Origin: Neckera pumila
Lineage: Eukaryota; Streptophyta; Bryopsida; Hypnales; Neckeraceae
Direction of reading: 5' to 3'
NCBI GenBank assembly: GCA_963969595.1
Contig: OZ018416.1
Coordinates: 16,880,065 to 16,944,064 of the forward strand
Length of the DNA: 64,000 nucleotides
Below, in pieces: positions 1 to 11,569 of the stretch. Each line of letters begins with the position of its first letter. The stretch's first letter is position 1. The notes beneath the pieces were generated by a model. It was not told where the DNA came from, searched no databases, and worked only from the letters and a program-made list of their open reading frames with translations. Both the position numbers and the translations under genes were made by a program.

Positions 1-1690
1 AGCTCGAAGTGAGTCTTTGCAGCATATGTGCCTTAGTATCGACATAGACAGGTTTGCTTGCAGAGGCAAATTAACATCCAGGCCTTCATGTTAAGATAGT
101 TTACCAAACAGCCCATTAAAGATTGCTTTTAACCTTGGTCATTTAAAGCACAAGCTCCAAAGGCTGTCAAATTTTTTTTAATTCATTGAGTGCTGAGAGC
201 TTGACAGGTGGTTATCCAGACCATCGAATTGTTTGTTGTGTCAGGAATTCTGAGGCGGATCTCAATCAATATTGGTTTACTAAGTTCCATATCTAGAATA
301 TGAGGTGCTAGTATGCAACAATTTTTTGGTGTTAAGTATAAGCAAGTCATCAGTTAAATGGCATTTGCATACTTTTAGGTAATTTATTATTTATATATAT
401 AAGCCACATAAGTACTATAATAGTTTATATGTTATGTAGCAATAAATAAATAATACATCAGCAGTAAGATTTTTTGCAAAATCTAGGAATTAATCCTAGA
501 AATTAAAATCTAAAAAAAAAACACTTTTTCTTAGAACATCTCTTTTGTACAAAGAGCATTTATCTGATCCTCTCCTTTTTGATGCACAATAGCTACTTCA
601 ATGAGTACTATTTTACCAAAAATCATATCTCTCTTAATCTAAGTTCCATCTTAGCACTTTGTATGCTGGTCAGTTGGTCTAGAGCTATATGGATTTATCA
701 AATTCACAACAGCAAATTATAGAGCCTACAAGTAGTAAAAAAGGAACATCCTTAATTTCTATAAGAAACATACATCATCTAACCATGCATCATAAGAGAT
801 CAAGAACAAGGTTCAATACGGTGTAATAAAATAGCTTCATAAGAAGCAATGAAACTGTTTGGAAATTTCATACTGCTATACAAATCTTTTTTCTTAACTG
901 GAACTAAAGTAGGGTAAAGGAAATAATCCCTATTTGTGACTTCTAAGAAATTTCATGAGGATTAGCACCTCACCTGCACTCATTTACCACAACAGACTAT
1001 TAGTTTGTAATGGAACATATGCGAGGTGTCTTCAGTGCTAATAACTTATTATCATTGTCACATTAAATAGTTTAGAAAACAAACAGCCTTGCAAAAGCCC
1101 AAAAATTATACCAAATGAAATAAAACTAGGAATCAAAAATCAAAATCTGATTGTTTTGTGTAGACTGTGTAGAAGCCATATATCCTGAAGTAGAGACTCC
1201 CTGTCCTCAGCACAATTTCTAAAGAGAAAAGATATGTGTCTACTACACTCCATAACAAGAGGCTAAAGGCAAAATCAGAAACTGAGAAATAGAAGCTCAG
1301 TAACAAACAATGTGGCCACACTTGGGCTTTGTTAAGAAGGAGAAAACTTAGCAAAGATCCCAAATTTGATATCTTCTATGTCTCTTTTACATTGTACGAT
1401 TGTCAGAGGTCTTACTTTGATTATTTGAGAAATTTATATACCAGTTGTTCACACTGGCATGAGTGTTTATCAATTGCATGTTTAAGATGTCAAGTTTGGC
1501 TGTTCTTTTGCTACTAGTATATTTTGGGTTCACATTTGCTGTTTAGAATGGTAGAATAGGAGTGCCATTACTGTTCACTGGATGGTCGTTATTTTCTCCT
1601 TTGGCAAAGGGCTGGAGGTGATATGCTTAGCATTGTAGATACGGGTTTCTTGGAGCTAGACAGTTTACAAACACGTACATTCACGGAGTG
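1..1690. other. AT-rich stretch without recognised gene
   Basis: No reading frame, splice-consistent exon chain, RNA gene or transposon terminus that I can support was found here. Short open frames on both strands have neither family resemblance nor exon-like borders. Confidence 0.5.
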
Positions 1691-1697
1691 GCTTTGA

Positions 1698-1875
1698 TCA
1701 GTTTCGGGTATTCTTTATAGGAAGTAGAAGTGGACAGAATTGCATGTCGGAGCAGATGATTGGAGGAGAGGCGTTGTCTTCAGCTCCAACCGCAGTGTCA
1801 CCGGGGATGTCACCGTATACAAATAGTGCTTTAACACCACATTGTAGGAATCTTTCCCAGTTGTTTAAGACTCAC
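1698..1875 (-). other. Exon-like open stretch, possible terminal exon of an unidentified gene
   Basis: On the minus strand a frame runs about 58 codons to a TGA at 1698-1700. It reads like ordinary protein (for example WERFLQCGVKALFVYGD) and is less AT-rich than its surroundings. Its 5' side contains a TGA about three codons before the open part and no convincing acceptor, so the exon border is not established. The FVYGD string superficially resembles block I of GDSL esterases, but the order relative to the other exon-like piece at 2309-2397 does not fit that family. It could be a decayed gene fragment or chance. Confidence 0.2.
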
Positions 1876-2308
1876 CATTGCGATCAATAAAAGAACAAAT
1901 TAGGTACGAGGATTCAACTTTGTGGTCACCAAGAGAAGAACCAGCAGCTCAAGGACAATAGATCACCCGAATTAAAACCGTGATTTGCCAAAGTTCATGA
2001 ACTGCCGATCAAAAAGACAATATATTCTGAGAATTGGGTCATGATTTGTAATTGACGAGGAGTTATTCTCATGAGTTATGAGCATGGTTGTTGCAACTAC
2101 ATTGATTAGAACTTGATGGCGCTTAAGAGTCTACCTTCCATTCTTAGGACCAGGTAGACCCTAAACCTGCATACTTTCATAATGGCTTCAATTCTGACAA
2201 GTTACATAAGACCGATGCCAAGTCTCTGAAATGTATATTTTTTCAAGATTTCATCTTACGACAAACCTGGGATTGCAAGCTGCTATTTTATGTAAAAGTT
2301 GCACTTAC

Positions 2309-2397
2309 CGTTCCAAAAGTTGATGTTAGCTTTGGCCACCTCAGCAGCCAGGTAGGTTCGGCGACTACTAAAGAGCATTGCTGTGAACACCACGGAA
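2309..2397 (-). other. Exon-like open stretch with strong splice donor
   Basis: The minus strand carries a GCAG acceptor-like site just before 2397 and a strong donor (GGAACG then GTAAGT) just after 2309. The 89 bases between are open in a frame reading SSRRTYLAAEVAKANINFWN, but a second frame is also open, so the coding sense is not certain. I cannot name a family. If it is an exon, it would lie upstream of the piece at 1698-1875 on the same strand. Confidence 0.22.
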
Positions 2398-2860
2398 CTG
2401 CCTCCCTCAAGAAGTGCAACTTAAGTCTTAATAAAGTCCTAGTGTGGACATACCTAAAGAAGCCTAATTACTGTGTTCTGATACTCTCTATTGTACCTCA
2501 GTGTTACCAAACCAACTAAAAAGCATCCAAGTAGGTGGAACAAATACTATAAACTAAGTTACAAAGTTCATATGTAATCAGTCATCCATCATGTCAACAT
2601 GGAGGTAGTTTAATGTGGTGGGTAGGCTTGATTACTTGGACATCAATATCCATCTGGCAAATAGCCTCCAAATCCATTGGCTAATCCCAAAATAAGATGG
2701 TATGTGCTGTTATTTACATGTCATGTATTTAACAGATAATAATTAGGGATTTAATTAGCCTGCAAAGTTGAAGTGTTTAACTGTAATCAACTGAAGGCGT
2801 ATAATACATAATAACTCCTTAACTTACAGCTAATGCTGTTGTTGCTTGTAAGGGATATCA

Positions 2861-2992
2861 AGAGCAGCCCCACTCCAACACGGAGAAGCAACACTTCAAA
2901 TGGTCTGAACCATTGATCCTAGAAGATCTTAGAAGATCAATGGTTCAGACCATTTGAAGTGTTGGTTCCCCGTGTTGGAGTGGGGCTGCTCT
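2861..2992. mobile_element. Near-perfect 132-bp hairpin, Harbinger/Tourist-like MITE candidate
   Basis: The left arm beginning AGAGCAGCCCCACTCCAACA is mirrored by the right arm ending in its reverse complement. The arms pair over about 57 bases each with a few mismatches, around a short AGAAGATCTT-containing loop. GAGCA-type ends flanked by CAA on the left and TAA on the right resemble plant PIF/Harbinger MITEs, whose target duplication is TWA, but the left flank is imperfect. An inverted-repeat small RNA precursor is the alternative. Confidence 0.55.
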
Positions 2993-3195
2993 AACTAAAT
3001 ACCTTATGAGGTAGTTTAGTTGAACTTATAAATATTGAATTATACATCCCATAATAAGTATTTTCTTAAAAAAAAAACAAAAAAAAACAATCAAGTCCTT
3101 ATGCATGATTAAATCATGAAAAATAAGAGGGATACAAATAGACAGTCCTTAGTAAGCTTGTTGTAATAGTTTGCACAGAACTCAAACCTAGTGGT

Positions 3196-3660
3196 CATTA
3201 GAAAAAAAATGAGCCCTGAAAGGGGCTCATTTGTATTGTAAGCTTCCCTCCAAGGGAACTCAAGGGAAATCAACAGTGATTGCATTCAATGATTACAATA
3301 AAAAAATATTTAAATATTTAAAAAATATTAAACTATTAAAAAATATTAATATAATAAAAATAATAAAAATAATAAAATAATAAAAAATGTAATGATTGCA
3401 ATCTGACATGGGACCACTCATGCCACTCTGTAATTCTGATTTTTGTAATTTTGAATTTTTTTTTAATAAAATTTTTTTTTTAATATTTTTTTACACTATT
3501 CAGTTGAGCTATTCCCTGCTGTTCCGCGGCTGCAATTTGTTGTTGGAAAAAAAAAAAAAAAATTATGCATTGCGTTCCCTACATTCCGAAGATTCATGGT
3601 CCCTTCCAGGGTTCATGTTTTTTCTAATGTTGTGAATCCCCAAGGGAGCAAAATTAAAGG
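3196..3660. repeat. Repeat-like block with hairpin, AT-rich (TAAA-type) centre and mirrored ends
   Basis: A small palindrome (ATGAGCCCTGAAAGGGGCTCAT region) starts the block. CAAGGGAACTCAAGGGAA follows, then about 120 bases of AATATT/AATAAT repeats and an A16 tract, and the block ends near CCCCAAGGGAGC. A similar arrangement (CCTTTGAATAGTTCCCC, then AAATATTTAAAATATTC repeats) is seen near 41230-41470, which suggests a dispersed element, but I cannot set its ends. Confidence 0.3.
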
Positions 3661-3830
3661 TGAAGGAAGCAAGAAGAAAAATCTGAACTTTAATTCGAGG
3701 TGGGCTACTAAACCCCATTTATTTCCAATTAACTCATCTTGATTAGCAAGTTCAAATTAGGGCCGAGGATTAGAGTAGGGGGAACAAAGAGTCAAGTCCA
3801 TTTTGAGTTTAGAATCTTGTTGTAGAAGTC

Positions 3831-3848
3831 GGGGGGGGGGGGGGGGGG
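3831..3848. repeat. G18 homopolymer run
   Basis: Eighteen consecutive G on the plus strand, in otherwise AT-rich DNA. It is a candidate for structure formation and for length error in sequencing. Confidence 0.9.
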
Positions 3849-4261
3849 TCCAAAAAGATAAAACACGTAGAATTCAAAGTCAAAACAAAGAAGTTATAGG
3901 TGGATGAAATTTTGCAAATAAATTGGATAATGAAAAGCATCTAGAATCATCCAAATGGGATATAATTGAAAACCTAGGAAGTAAAAGTAATTTAAAAAAT
4001 AGCAGTGAAATTAGAAGTTGATTTGGAAGTGATTTGGAAGATAGATTAGCGATAATTAGCAAATGAAGTTTAAAACGCTAAGTAACAACCAAATTTCATC
4101 TATTAGTAACTTTTGATGGAAAAGGTCAATTTAGACGTGGAATAGTAATTTGGGAAGGTCAAAGTGAACTTGTCAAAGTATAAGTGTAAAATCATCTTAA
4201 ATTAATAAAAAAAACTAAATGAAATTTAATCGCTAAGGTAATTGAGGATTCATAAAATAAA

Positions 4262-5194
4262 TTAACCCCTAAAGGACCTGTTGTCCCCTCGGGGGACAAT
4301 TTGGGTCCGGGCAGGTTCCTACAATCTCAATTTTTAGTAATATTTTTTGGGATTTTTTGAGGTTGTGTATTTTTGCGAGATCTTTGCGAATATATAATTT
4401 TTATTTTAATTGATGCCCGGGAGCAAAAGTTATGGCACAATAAGTAAAATTGGAATTTTGCGGGCAGCCCAAAAAAAATCACAAAAAGTCAAAATAATTT
4501 TTTTTCAAATTTTTTCCTCAAAGATTATATTTTTGTCTACATGTGAAGCTTTGTTTCATTCAATTTGGACTAATAATGAGAAAGTTATGGACAATCTTAG
4601 TTTTTCGGGCAATCTAAGCATCTTCTTGAAAAAATAAGTTGTAGAATTCATTTTAGAATGCAATTTTGAGAATTTTTCAATTTTTTGTGTTAGACAGGGT
4701 TAGATTTTCTTGCTAGAACTATCTCACCGTTGGAATTATTGTGATTCAATTCCATCTAAAAGCTATTAACAATTTAGATTTTTCTTCAATCTTGTACCCA
4801 CTTGTACTTAACAATTTTTTAATGAGTGAAAATTAAGTGCTTTTTTTCCTAAATTTTTTTGGTAGATTCTCAACTCAACTACTTAACATAAGTAAGTAGA
4901 AAATTGAAATCAATAGTGCAAAAAATTTGAACTAAAAAGATTCAAAGCCAAAAAACCTAGTGAAGCAAGGTGGAAAAAAACTTGTTTTCTTCACTTTAAA
5001 TGCATATATCTTGCAATCTACGTGGTCAAAGTTTCTGAAATTTCTTCCACATACTCATATACTAGTCAAGTATAAGATCTTACGGTTGGATATGCAAAAA
5101 AAAATAATTTTTTAAATTCTTTTCTCTTTGCAATAGAAATGACAGTTTTGAATGGTTTTTGGTAGGAAAATCACCTCGGTCCTTTAGGGGTTAA
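4262..5194 (+). mobile_element. TTAA-flanked non-autonomous element, subfamily A (piggyBac-like ends), 933 bp
   Basis: The element starts TTAA-CCCCTAAAGGACC (4262-4278) and ends GGTCCTTTAGGGG-TTAA (5178-5194), a perfect 13-bp inverted repeat inside TTAA direct repeats. This matches the architecture of piggyBac-superfamily elements, which cut precisely at TTAA and begin with CCY. No transposase-sized ORF is present; the longest frame (75 codons) is not conserved-looking. The interior carries a short TGTCCCCTCGGGGGACA palindrome near the left end. Homologous copies lie at 41593-42525 (same strand, also exactly 933 bp), 43539-44458 and elsewhere in the window. Confidence 0.75.
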
Positions 5195-5955
5195 AGAGAA
5201 ACTTTATTACTAAAAATTTAGGGATAAAAGTAAATAGAAATAACTAAGAAGAGTGCAAAACCTAAGTGACTTGAGAAATGCTTAAATAACCTAAAGGAAA
5301 AAATAAAGAGATGACGATTGGAACAAGAGTTGGATGAAGTCAGGGACGTTCTAACCATCTAGGGTCAAATCAAGCATCTAGATAAAATACCACAAATTAG
5401 ACCTCTAAAGAAAATTTCAACTAAAATTGAAATTAGGAACCACTAGAAAACCATGGATGAAGTTTGAGGTACTGCTTAGCAATCAAACTTCATCCGTGCA
5501 TAACTTTTGCTAGGATCATTAGATTTTGATGAATTTTAGCATTTTAGAAATGGAATGAAGTCTTTTATGACCTAGAGTTATTAATTTTAGACTATTGCCA
5601 TGCATACTTCAAAACCATTGTGGCCTAATTATTAGTTAAGTTATCCAGGTCATTTCTTGCAATAGATTAGAACTTTTGGAGTCTTTTGCAAAGTGGTTTG
5701 GATGTTTAGGTATTAAAAAAGATCCATTTCTTAGAAGGCATAATGGACCTATGCTTAGGCACCAGCTTAGAATTGAAATTTGCATTGAAAATCTAGAATC
5801 TGAATGTGTACGTTTAATTATCAAGAGGTAGGTAATTAAATGCCCACATGGACTTACTACCATATAAAAATGAATGCACACCTGGATGTCAGCTTAAGTA
5901 GGTCACTCTTTGTATATTTTGTACACCACGTGCGGCAGGGGATATTGGAGAGGGA

Positions 5956-5976
5956 GGGGGGGGGGGGGGGGGGGGG
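5956..5976. repeat. G21 homopolymer run
   Basis: Twenty-one consecutive G after GGAGAGGGA. It is the second long G run in the first 6 kb, again isolated in AT-rich sequence. Confidence 0.9.
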
Positions 5977-7774
5977 CTATTTACCTCCAAAGCAGAATTA
6001 AAAGGTTCCCTATAATTATTTAATTGAAAAAATGACCTATTTTATGGCACTCTATCATTAATTATATTTCCAAGGTCAATGCAATTTTTTGTAGGATATT
6101 TTCATTATAAGATAAAAAGGTAATTGAAAAGTAAGGTGACAAATACGGCAATTCAACAAAAGAAGCTTCATCATTTCAAGGCTCAAAATGAGTTTGTGCG
6201 TAATATGTCATTCTAATGTTCACGTTTTCCTTGCGTAGAAGAATTCCATCAATGTAATCCTATGACAGTACATAAGAATCATCTATGACAACTGAACTTT
6301 GACAACAGTTTCATAGGACCATCAACACCACACTACATCCGACAGTCTGCCGACAATACACTCTGCTCTAAGAGTCGCATTGTCATATCATCTTTGACTT
6401 CATTTTTGTGATGTAAACAATGATTGTAGCCCACGATTTAGCACCATGATTTCACGACTGTGACTTATAAAATTTATTTGTGCTTCAGATTCTCACAAGC
6501 ACAAATTCAAGCATAACATTTAGTAGCTTGTGTTGATGTTGCCTTGGTTCTATAGTGATGGTGTGCCTCTATATCCTCCACCTGTCTAATTCATCAGTAA
6601 CTATTGATGAAACACTGTTGGGGTGTGGAATATACCACATCATCACTGTAGAGCTGCTGAATGTTATGAAGAGGTAATTTAGACAACATTATGTGTTTCT
6701 TTTGTTGACCAAGTCCATGTTTCTTTCATGCTGATAAGTTATAGTTGTAATACATATTCTATGAGCAAACGTGATACACATGATCAACAAGTTCACTGCA
6801 TATTTGAAAAATGGTGCAGAAAGTGTATACTATAACTCTCCAAATTTGAAAACCTATTGCTTCTGACCAAGCACTACTGACTCATATGAAAAGAAAATCT
6901 AAGTGAATCCTCCAATGGACGCACAGCATGAACATGGTCTGCAACCACCAAACCCTATTCTACAACAGATTCCGCAATATAAACAATTTACACAAAGATA
7001 AAAATCTACACATATATTTACCCACCCAATCACTCCCTCTCAAAAGTGAAATAACACTCTTAAATCCAAGCACTAGCCTTAAAGTTTATGGACTGCACTG
7101 CAAATTCTAGATGACACAGCTCCATATAAGAAACAATAGAAAAAAATTCTGACCTAGTACATTGTTTTGTCTTAGAAAGCCAATCAAGAATGACATTGAG
7201 GAAAATATTGAGCACACTGATTTAAAAAACAACAAAAGAAAACTTTGCAGAGTTCTAGGACTAAAATTATGCGACAAAAATTAGAGGAACGTACCAGTTG
7301 GTATTGGCTTGGCAGTAGCTAAATCTTAGAGTAAGAAATTAGCCTCTTAACATCGCCTACTTGTTGGTGGTTTGTGTTTTATTGAAGAAACCCAAGAGTA
7401 TAAGTATCACTAATATTTGGATGCTACTGAACATCAACATCAAAATTTGGTGAATTTCAGGCACTGTGTCAAATGATATTCGTAGCTCACAGCTACATGT
7501 TGATTTTCTGGTCTAAAAGAACGCAACCAATACCTTGAAAAATGCGTTCTTGAGCAAAGTGGAGCTACAGGATATCTTTCCATAAACAAGAATCTGCTTC
7601 TGACTAGCAAGAGCACTATTTGAAAATGATCTCTTTCCCATTCGATCAATCAAGAACGATGGCTATGTCATATTCCATGAGCAATAGGTTTCAAAATTTT
7701 CAAAATCTATAGACTCTTCACACGTCCTTGAGTTACTACAAAACTATAAATTCAAATCAATCCAAGTGAGTTCA
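5977..7774. other. AT-rich intergenic stretch, nothing recognised
   Basis: No supported coding exon, RNA gene or transposon end was found. Open frames of 60-69 codons at 6928-7110 and 7440-7649 lack any family resemblance. Confidence 0.5.
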
Positions 7775-7981
7775 AACTACAAGAGAATGGGGTGTTTTAA
7801 GTGAGTTTTTAAGTATAGTCTTAGACATAAGATTTTAAGTAATGACTTTTAAGACAATTTTCAGCAAAATTTTACTAAAAATTCATGTGTTTCTAGTCAA
7901 ATTTTGCTGAAAATTGCCTTAATGGTTATGTCTAGAACTATACTTAAAAACTCACTTAAAACACCCCATTCTCTAGTAGTG
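7775..7981. mobile_element. CACTA-type MITE, about 207 bp, foldback
   Basis: The left end (ACTACAAGAGAATGGGGTG) mirrors the right end (CACCCCATTCTCTAGTAGTG). The arms continue pairing inward through TTTTAAGTGAGTTTTTAAGTA, making a hairpin of about 200 bp. CACTAC plus an AAGAGA-like motif is the standard terminus of CACTA (En/Spm) elements. The left terminal C is mutated and no clear 3-bp duplication remains. A related, better preserved copy is at 32402-32588. Confidence 0.6.
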
Positions 7982-8784
7982 CAACAAAATTGGGATAAAG
8001 GATTACTTGAAGCAGGAAAGAACTCCCAATCGCCTGATTCGCCTCCAATCTCAGGAGCAGCACCCCAAAACAATCGTCCTAGCCATGAGTTTCCAATCAA
8101 ACACCCTTCATCTCGGTAGCAATTGATTTATCAAAAATTAACATATAAAAATTGTCAAAAGTACCCTCGGACCCTAAGTCCTTAGCCTGCCTTAAAATTG
8201 CTTCAAACTGCTTCCAAGATCGCTTACATTTGCAAAATCAAAATCTGACCTACGCTAGGAAGAATCACAAATAGCACAATGACAAGTTCACAATCCTAAT
8301 TCATAACTCAGATTTGAAGACACCGTAACTTCATCCACACAATTCCACCCAATGGCTTGATTTTTCATCCACTGTAACTCTGACATAGTTGTGCAACCAG
8401 CTATACATAACTATATGCAGACTATACTAGATACAGTACCTAGGATCCAAATCTTTAGCCCCTAAATTACATGTACTAAAATCTTAATGACCCAAATTTG
8501 TAGGCTAAATTTGTAGACCTAAATTACTTATAATGGATTTGTCACTTTGAATGTCCCCTACCTTATTTCTAAGTTTTTTATAATTTTTATTCAAATGCAT
8601 AAAACCCATTCTATTTTCTACCGCACATTGTTTTAAAATGTGGGAAGTGACCCCAAGGATGTTAGTAGAGGGACAAAATTAGGCTACAGCACAAAGGTGA
8701 AGAAGAAAAAGGAGCCAGTCTCATAATAAGCCACAAGAAGGAGGGTAACAAATAGTATGCTCCGTCTTAGAAGTGTCTTAACCA

Positions 8785-9709
8785 TTAAAGTTTTGTAACT
8801 ATATTTTCACTAAAAACGCTAAAAAACTGCCATTCTTAGTACAAGTACCAAATTCTTGAAAAAAAACATTATTTGATACATAAAATCTTAGGATATTGTA
8901 ATATGCTAACTTGAAAACATGACTGGTAAACTTCAGAAATTTCCACCACGTGGATTGCAAGATATTAGCATTCAAATTTATTAAATCATTTTTTTGCCCT
9001 TGAAAAAAAACAATGCACCTATACTTCATAAGCTCACTTTTCTATGATAAAATGTTGAAAATGGTGGTGCTTCTTTGAGTTCATTTTTCTAGATAAGTTG
9101 GCTACATGCTTGAAAAATTTCACTTCATTTGGAATTGTACAACATATAGGAAAAAATTAGTAAGTAAAAAGAAGTAGAGAATGATTCAAAATACAAAAAT
9201 TGTTAAGAATTTAGTGATGGAATTGAAAAATGCCAATTCCTATTCTTGCAATGTTGTAATAAACAATCTACATCCTATGATTTTATTTTTTCAAAAAGTA
9301 TTGAAAATTGAGTTTAATAAATGACTTCAAAGTTTATTTTAGAGTAGAGAGTCTGTAACTGCTTGCAAACAAAACCTCCTCATAACTTTCATCTCATTCA
9401 TCAAATTTGAATGATTCAAAGCTTTCTACATATATAAATCTAGAAAACCACTTTCAAATTTTTGTTTATGAAAAAAGTAATTTTCTATGATTTGCCCAAA
9501 TTGCCCATTTACAAAAAAAAATAGCATATTAGACCATAACTTTTGATTCATATTTCCAAATGTCATGAAATTTAGTGCATATGAAAGATATTCATTGTAT
9601 ACACCTTCTTTTAAAATTTCAGCCTAAAACATGCAAATTCTCATTCACACCAGCTTGCTTAAAATTGCTCTGTTGCCAAAAAAACGCATGCTAAACCTCT
9701 TGGGGTTAA
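8785..9709 (-). mobile_element. TTAA-flanked non-autonomous element, subfamily B, about 925 bp
   Basis: The inverse of the copy at 40244-41161. Its right end reads ACCTCTTGGGG-TTAA (9695-9709), and its left end starts at TTAA (8785) but lacks the CCCTA of the intact terminus. Internally it shares blocks such as ACAAGTACCAAATT near one end and TTTCCAAATGTCATGAAATTT near the other. No transposase ORF is present. Termini are more decayed than in subfamily A copies. Confidence 0.65.
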
Positions 9710-9927
9710 TGGAAATAGTTGATTTGAGTACCTTTGTCTTGCAAATGGAAGTCACTTATTTTTTTAATAAATACAATGTCATAGAGAAGTCTAATCTTGA
9801 AAATTAGATTGCATATAAAAATAACTAGGTTTGTCATTGACCATATTTAGAAGTCCTAGTTTAATTATGAAAAAAGTTGTAAAATATTAATGAAAGATGA
9901 TTCCATGTACAATATGGCTATTTAATA

Positions 9928-10510
9928 CTAGCGATTGGCGCTTGCTTTGCTACGCATTAAATATATTACTTTCATCAATTTTTCATGTAATAAAATGTAG
10001 ATAAATAAAGTATATATAATCTTCAAATGAAAATATTGACATCCTCATACAATATTCTTTAAAAAAAATTATGTAGCACAATATAAAGTAATTAAAAAAA
10101 ATCTTTATATCATAATTTTTACAAAATAACCTTTGCAAAGATGAAAACATTGCAATAAGAATAACTTAATCAAATGAACAATGTAAGTAGAATCTTCACA
10201 TTTGAATATGTAGAGCAACACTAGTGGTTGGTGCTTCCTTATTCTTTAATATCACATTTTAAAAAGACATGGAATTTATCTATAGTTTTGTTGTCTAAAA
10301 AGTTTCTTTAAAACTCTTTTAGAAGTATCCATTTGATTTTCAAATATTTCACAAAAAGAATACATAATATATAGTAGAAAGTATCATATGGCTATTACAA
10401 AAGCAATTGAATTTCTATAATATTATTCAAAATTGAATTGTGATATTATAGAGGTTGTTGTGATTTTAGTAGTATGATTAGTAGTATGACTAGCGGTTGG
10501 CACTTGCTAT
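9928..10510 (-). mobile_element. Cluster of three Helitron-like 3' ends
   Basis: Reading the minus strand, three sites end in CTAG followed by T (CTAG at 9928-9931, 10221-10224 and 10500-10503). Two are preceded by GCGTAGC(A/T)AAGCAAG-type sequence then CC, and the third is more diverged. GC-containing hairpin-like sequence just before CTRR, with insertion before T, is the hallmark of a Helitron 3' terminus. Matching 5' TC ends were not identified, so element lengths are unknown. A plus-oriented copy of the same motif appears near 11585-11600. Confidence 0.45.
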
Positions 10511-10826
10511 GCTACGCATTCATCATTAGAATTTTATTAGAATTTTTATGTATTAGATAAAATGCAGAACAAAAGTTTCAATAAATCTTCAAACAAAAAT
10601 TAAAAAAATCTTTGTATAATTTTGTTTATAATTTTGCATATATTGAAACGTATAATAGAAATTTATTGAATGATGAATGAAATATATGCAATGGTGAATA
10701 TTGTAAAAGATACACATTTATTGTAATGCATTCAAAAGTTAAGTCAATTGTTATGAACAATGGCAACCCAAAAACTTGGTGAATTGAAAAGAAAAGCTTG
10801 TAAATTTCAAAAACTTCATGAACAAC

Positions 10827-10907
10827 TTAACTTCTCACCGCCCAAGGGGCTCAATTTCGTCCCCCTTTCAATGTGTTTTCTTGATACCCGGGGCGGTGAG
10901 GGGTTAA
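10827..10907. mobile_element. 81-bp TTAA-flanked miniature inverted-repeat element
   Basis: TTAA-CTTCTCACCGCCC opens the element and GGGCGGTGAGGGG-TTAA closes it: inverted repeats of about 13 bp with two mismatches, inside TTAA direct repeats. Only about 50 bases lie between the arms. GC content is far above the surroundings. It fits an extreme internal-deletion derivative of a TTAA-specific element, but its ends differ from the CCCCTAAAGG family in this window. Confidence 0.5.
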
Positions 10908-11188
10908 TTGTTGTGAAATCCAAAATTGCTTCAATTGGTTAAATTTTTCAAATCATTTGGTAGTAGCAATAGAATTTTGAAATCATAAAAGTTGTAAAAG
11001 TGATATTACAAAGGTGATTGCAAACTACTCTATTTTTATAACATAACATTGTGTGAAATATTATTTTTATGGGTGCATTCTTGAAAATACTCTTACAAAA
11101 TATTAGAATTAATTATTTCAAAGACTTATTGAAATCATTATCATGCATTCTATTCAAATATATCAAAATTTTACTAATATCAATAATA

Positions 11189-11569
11189 CTAGTATGCCCC
11201 TGTGCCGTTGGCCCAATTTTCATCTACTCCAGGTTCCACTCTTGGTTCTACTTCCGATTCTAATCCCAGTTCTACTCCCGGTTCCACTCCCAGTACCAAG
11301 AACGCCACCAAAATCAAAGTAAAAGTAATTTTCTAATTTTTTAATCAATAAATACTTTGAAATTCAATAACTTTTGCACCACCGCTCCAAATGCCACGAA
11401 ACCAAGCCGGTGCACCCCTCCTCAGCGAGAGCTTTCCGACGGTACCAAGCACTCGGCCGGGGGACGCACGGTCAGGAAGTTGTCCACGCTACAAACAAAA
11501 CAAAACAAACAAACAAACAAACAAACAAACAAACAAACAAACAAACAAACAGCCTCATTTAAGGTATTG
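11189..11569 (-). mobile_element. Short non-autonomous Helitron, copy 1 (381 bp)
   Basis: On the minus strand it begins with TC (TCAATACCTTAAATGAGGCTG, preceded by A). It continues through a long (TTTG)n tract, a GC-rich block and a minisatellite of about 12-bp GGGAGTAGAACC-like units. It ends with GGGCCAACGGCACAGGGGCATACTAG followed by T. The 5' TC, 3' CTAG, a short TG(G)GCC/GGC(A)CA stem before the end and A|T insertion all fit Helitrons. Copy 2 at 34570-34990 has the same boundaries in the other orientation, which fixes both ends. Open frames across it only read the AAAC repeat. Confidence 0.7.
11490..11551. repeat. (AAAC)n microsatellite inside Helitron copy 1
   Basis: A CAAA/AAAC tetranucleotide repeat of about 15 units, slightly irregular at the 5' side. 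It occupies the 5'-proximal part of the Helitron and is also present, longer, in copy 2. Confidence 0.9.
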
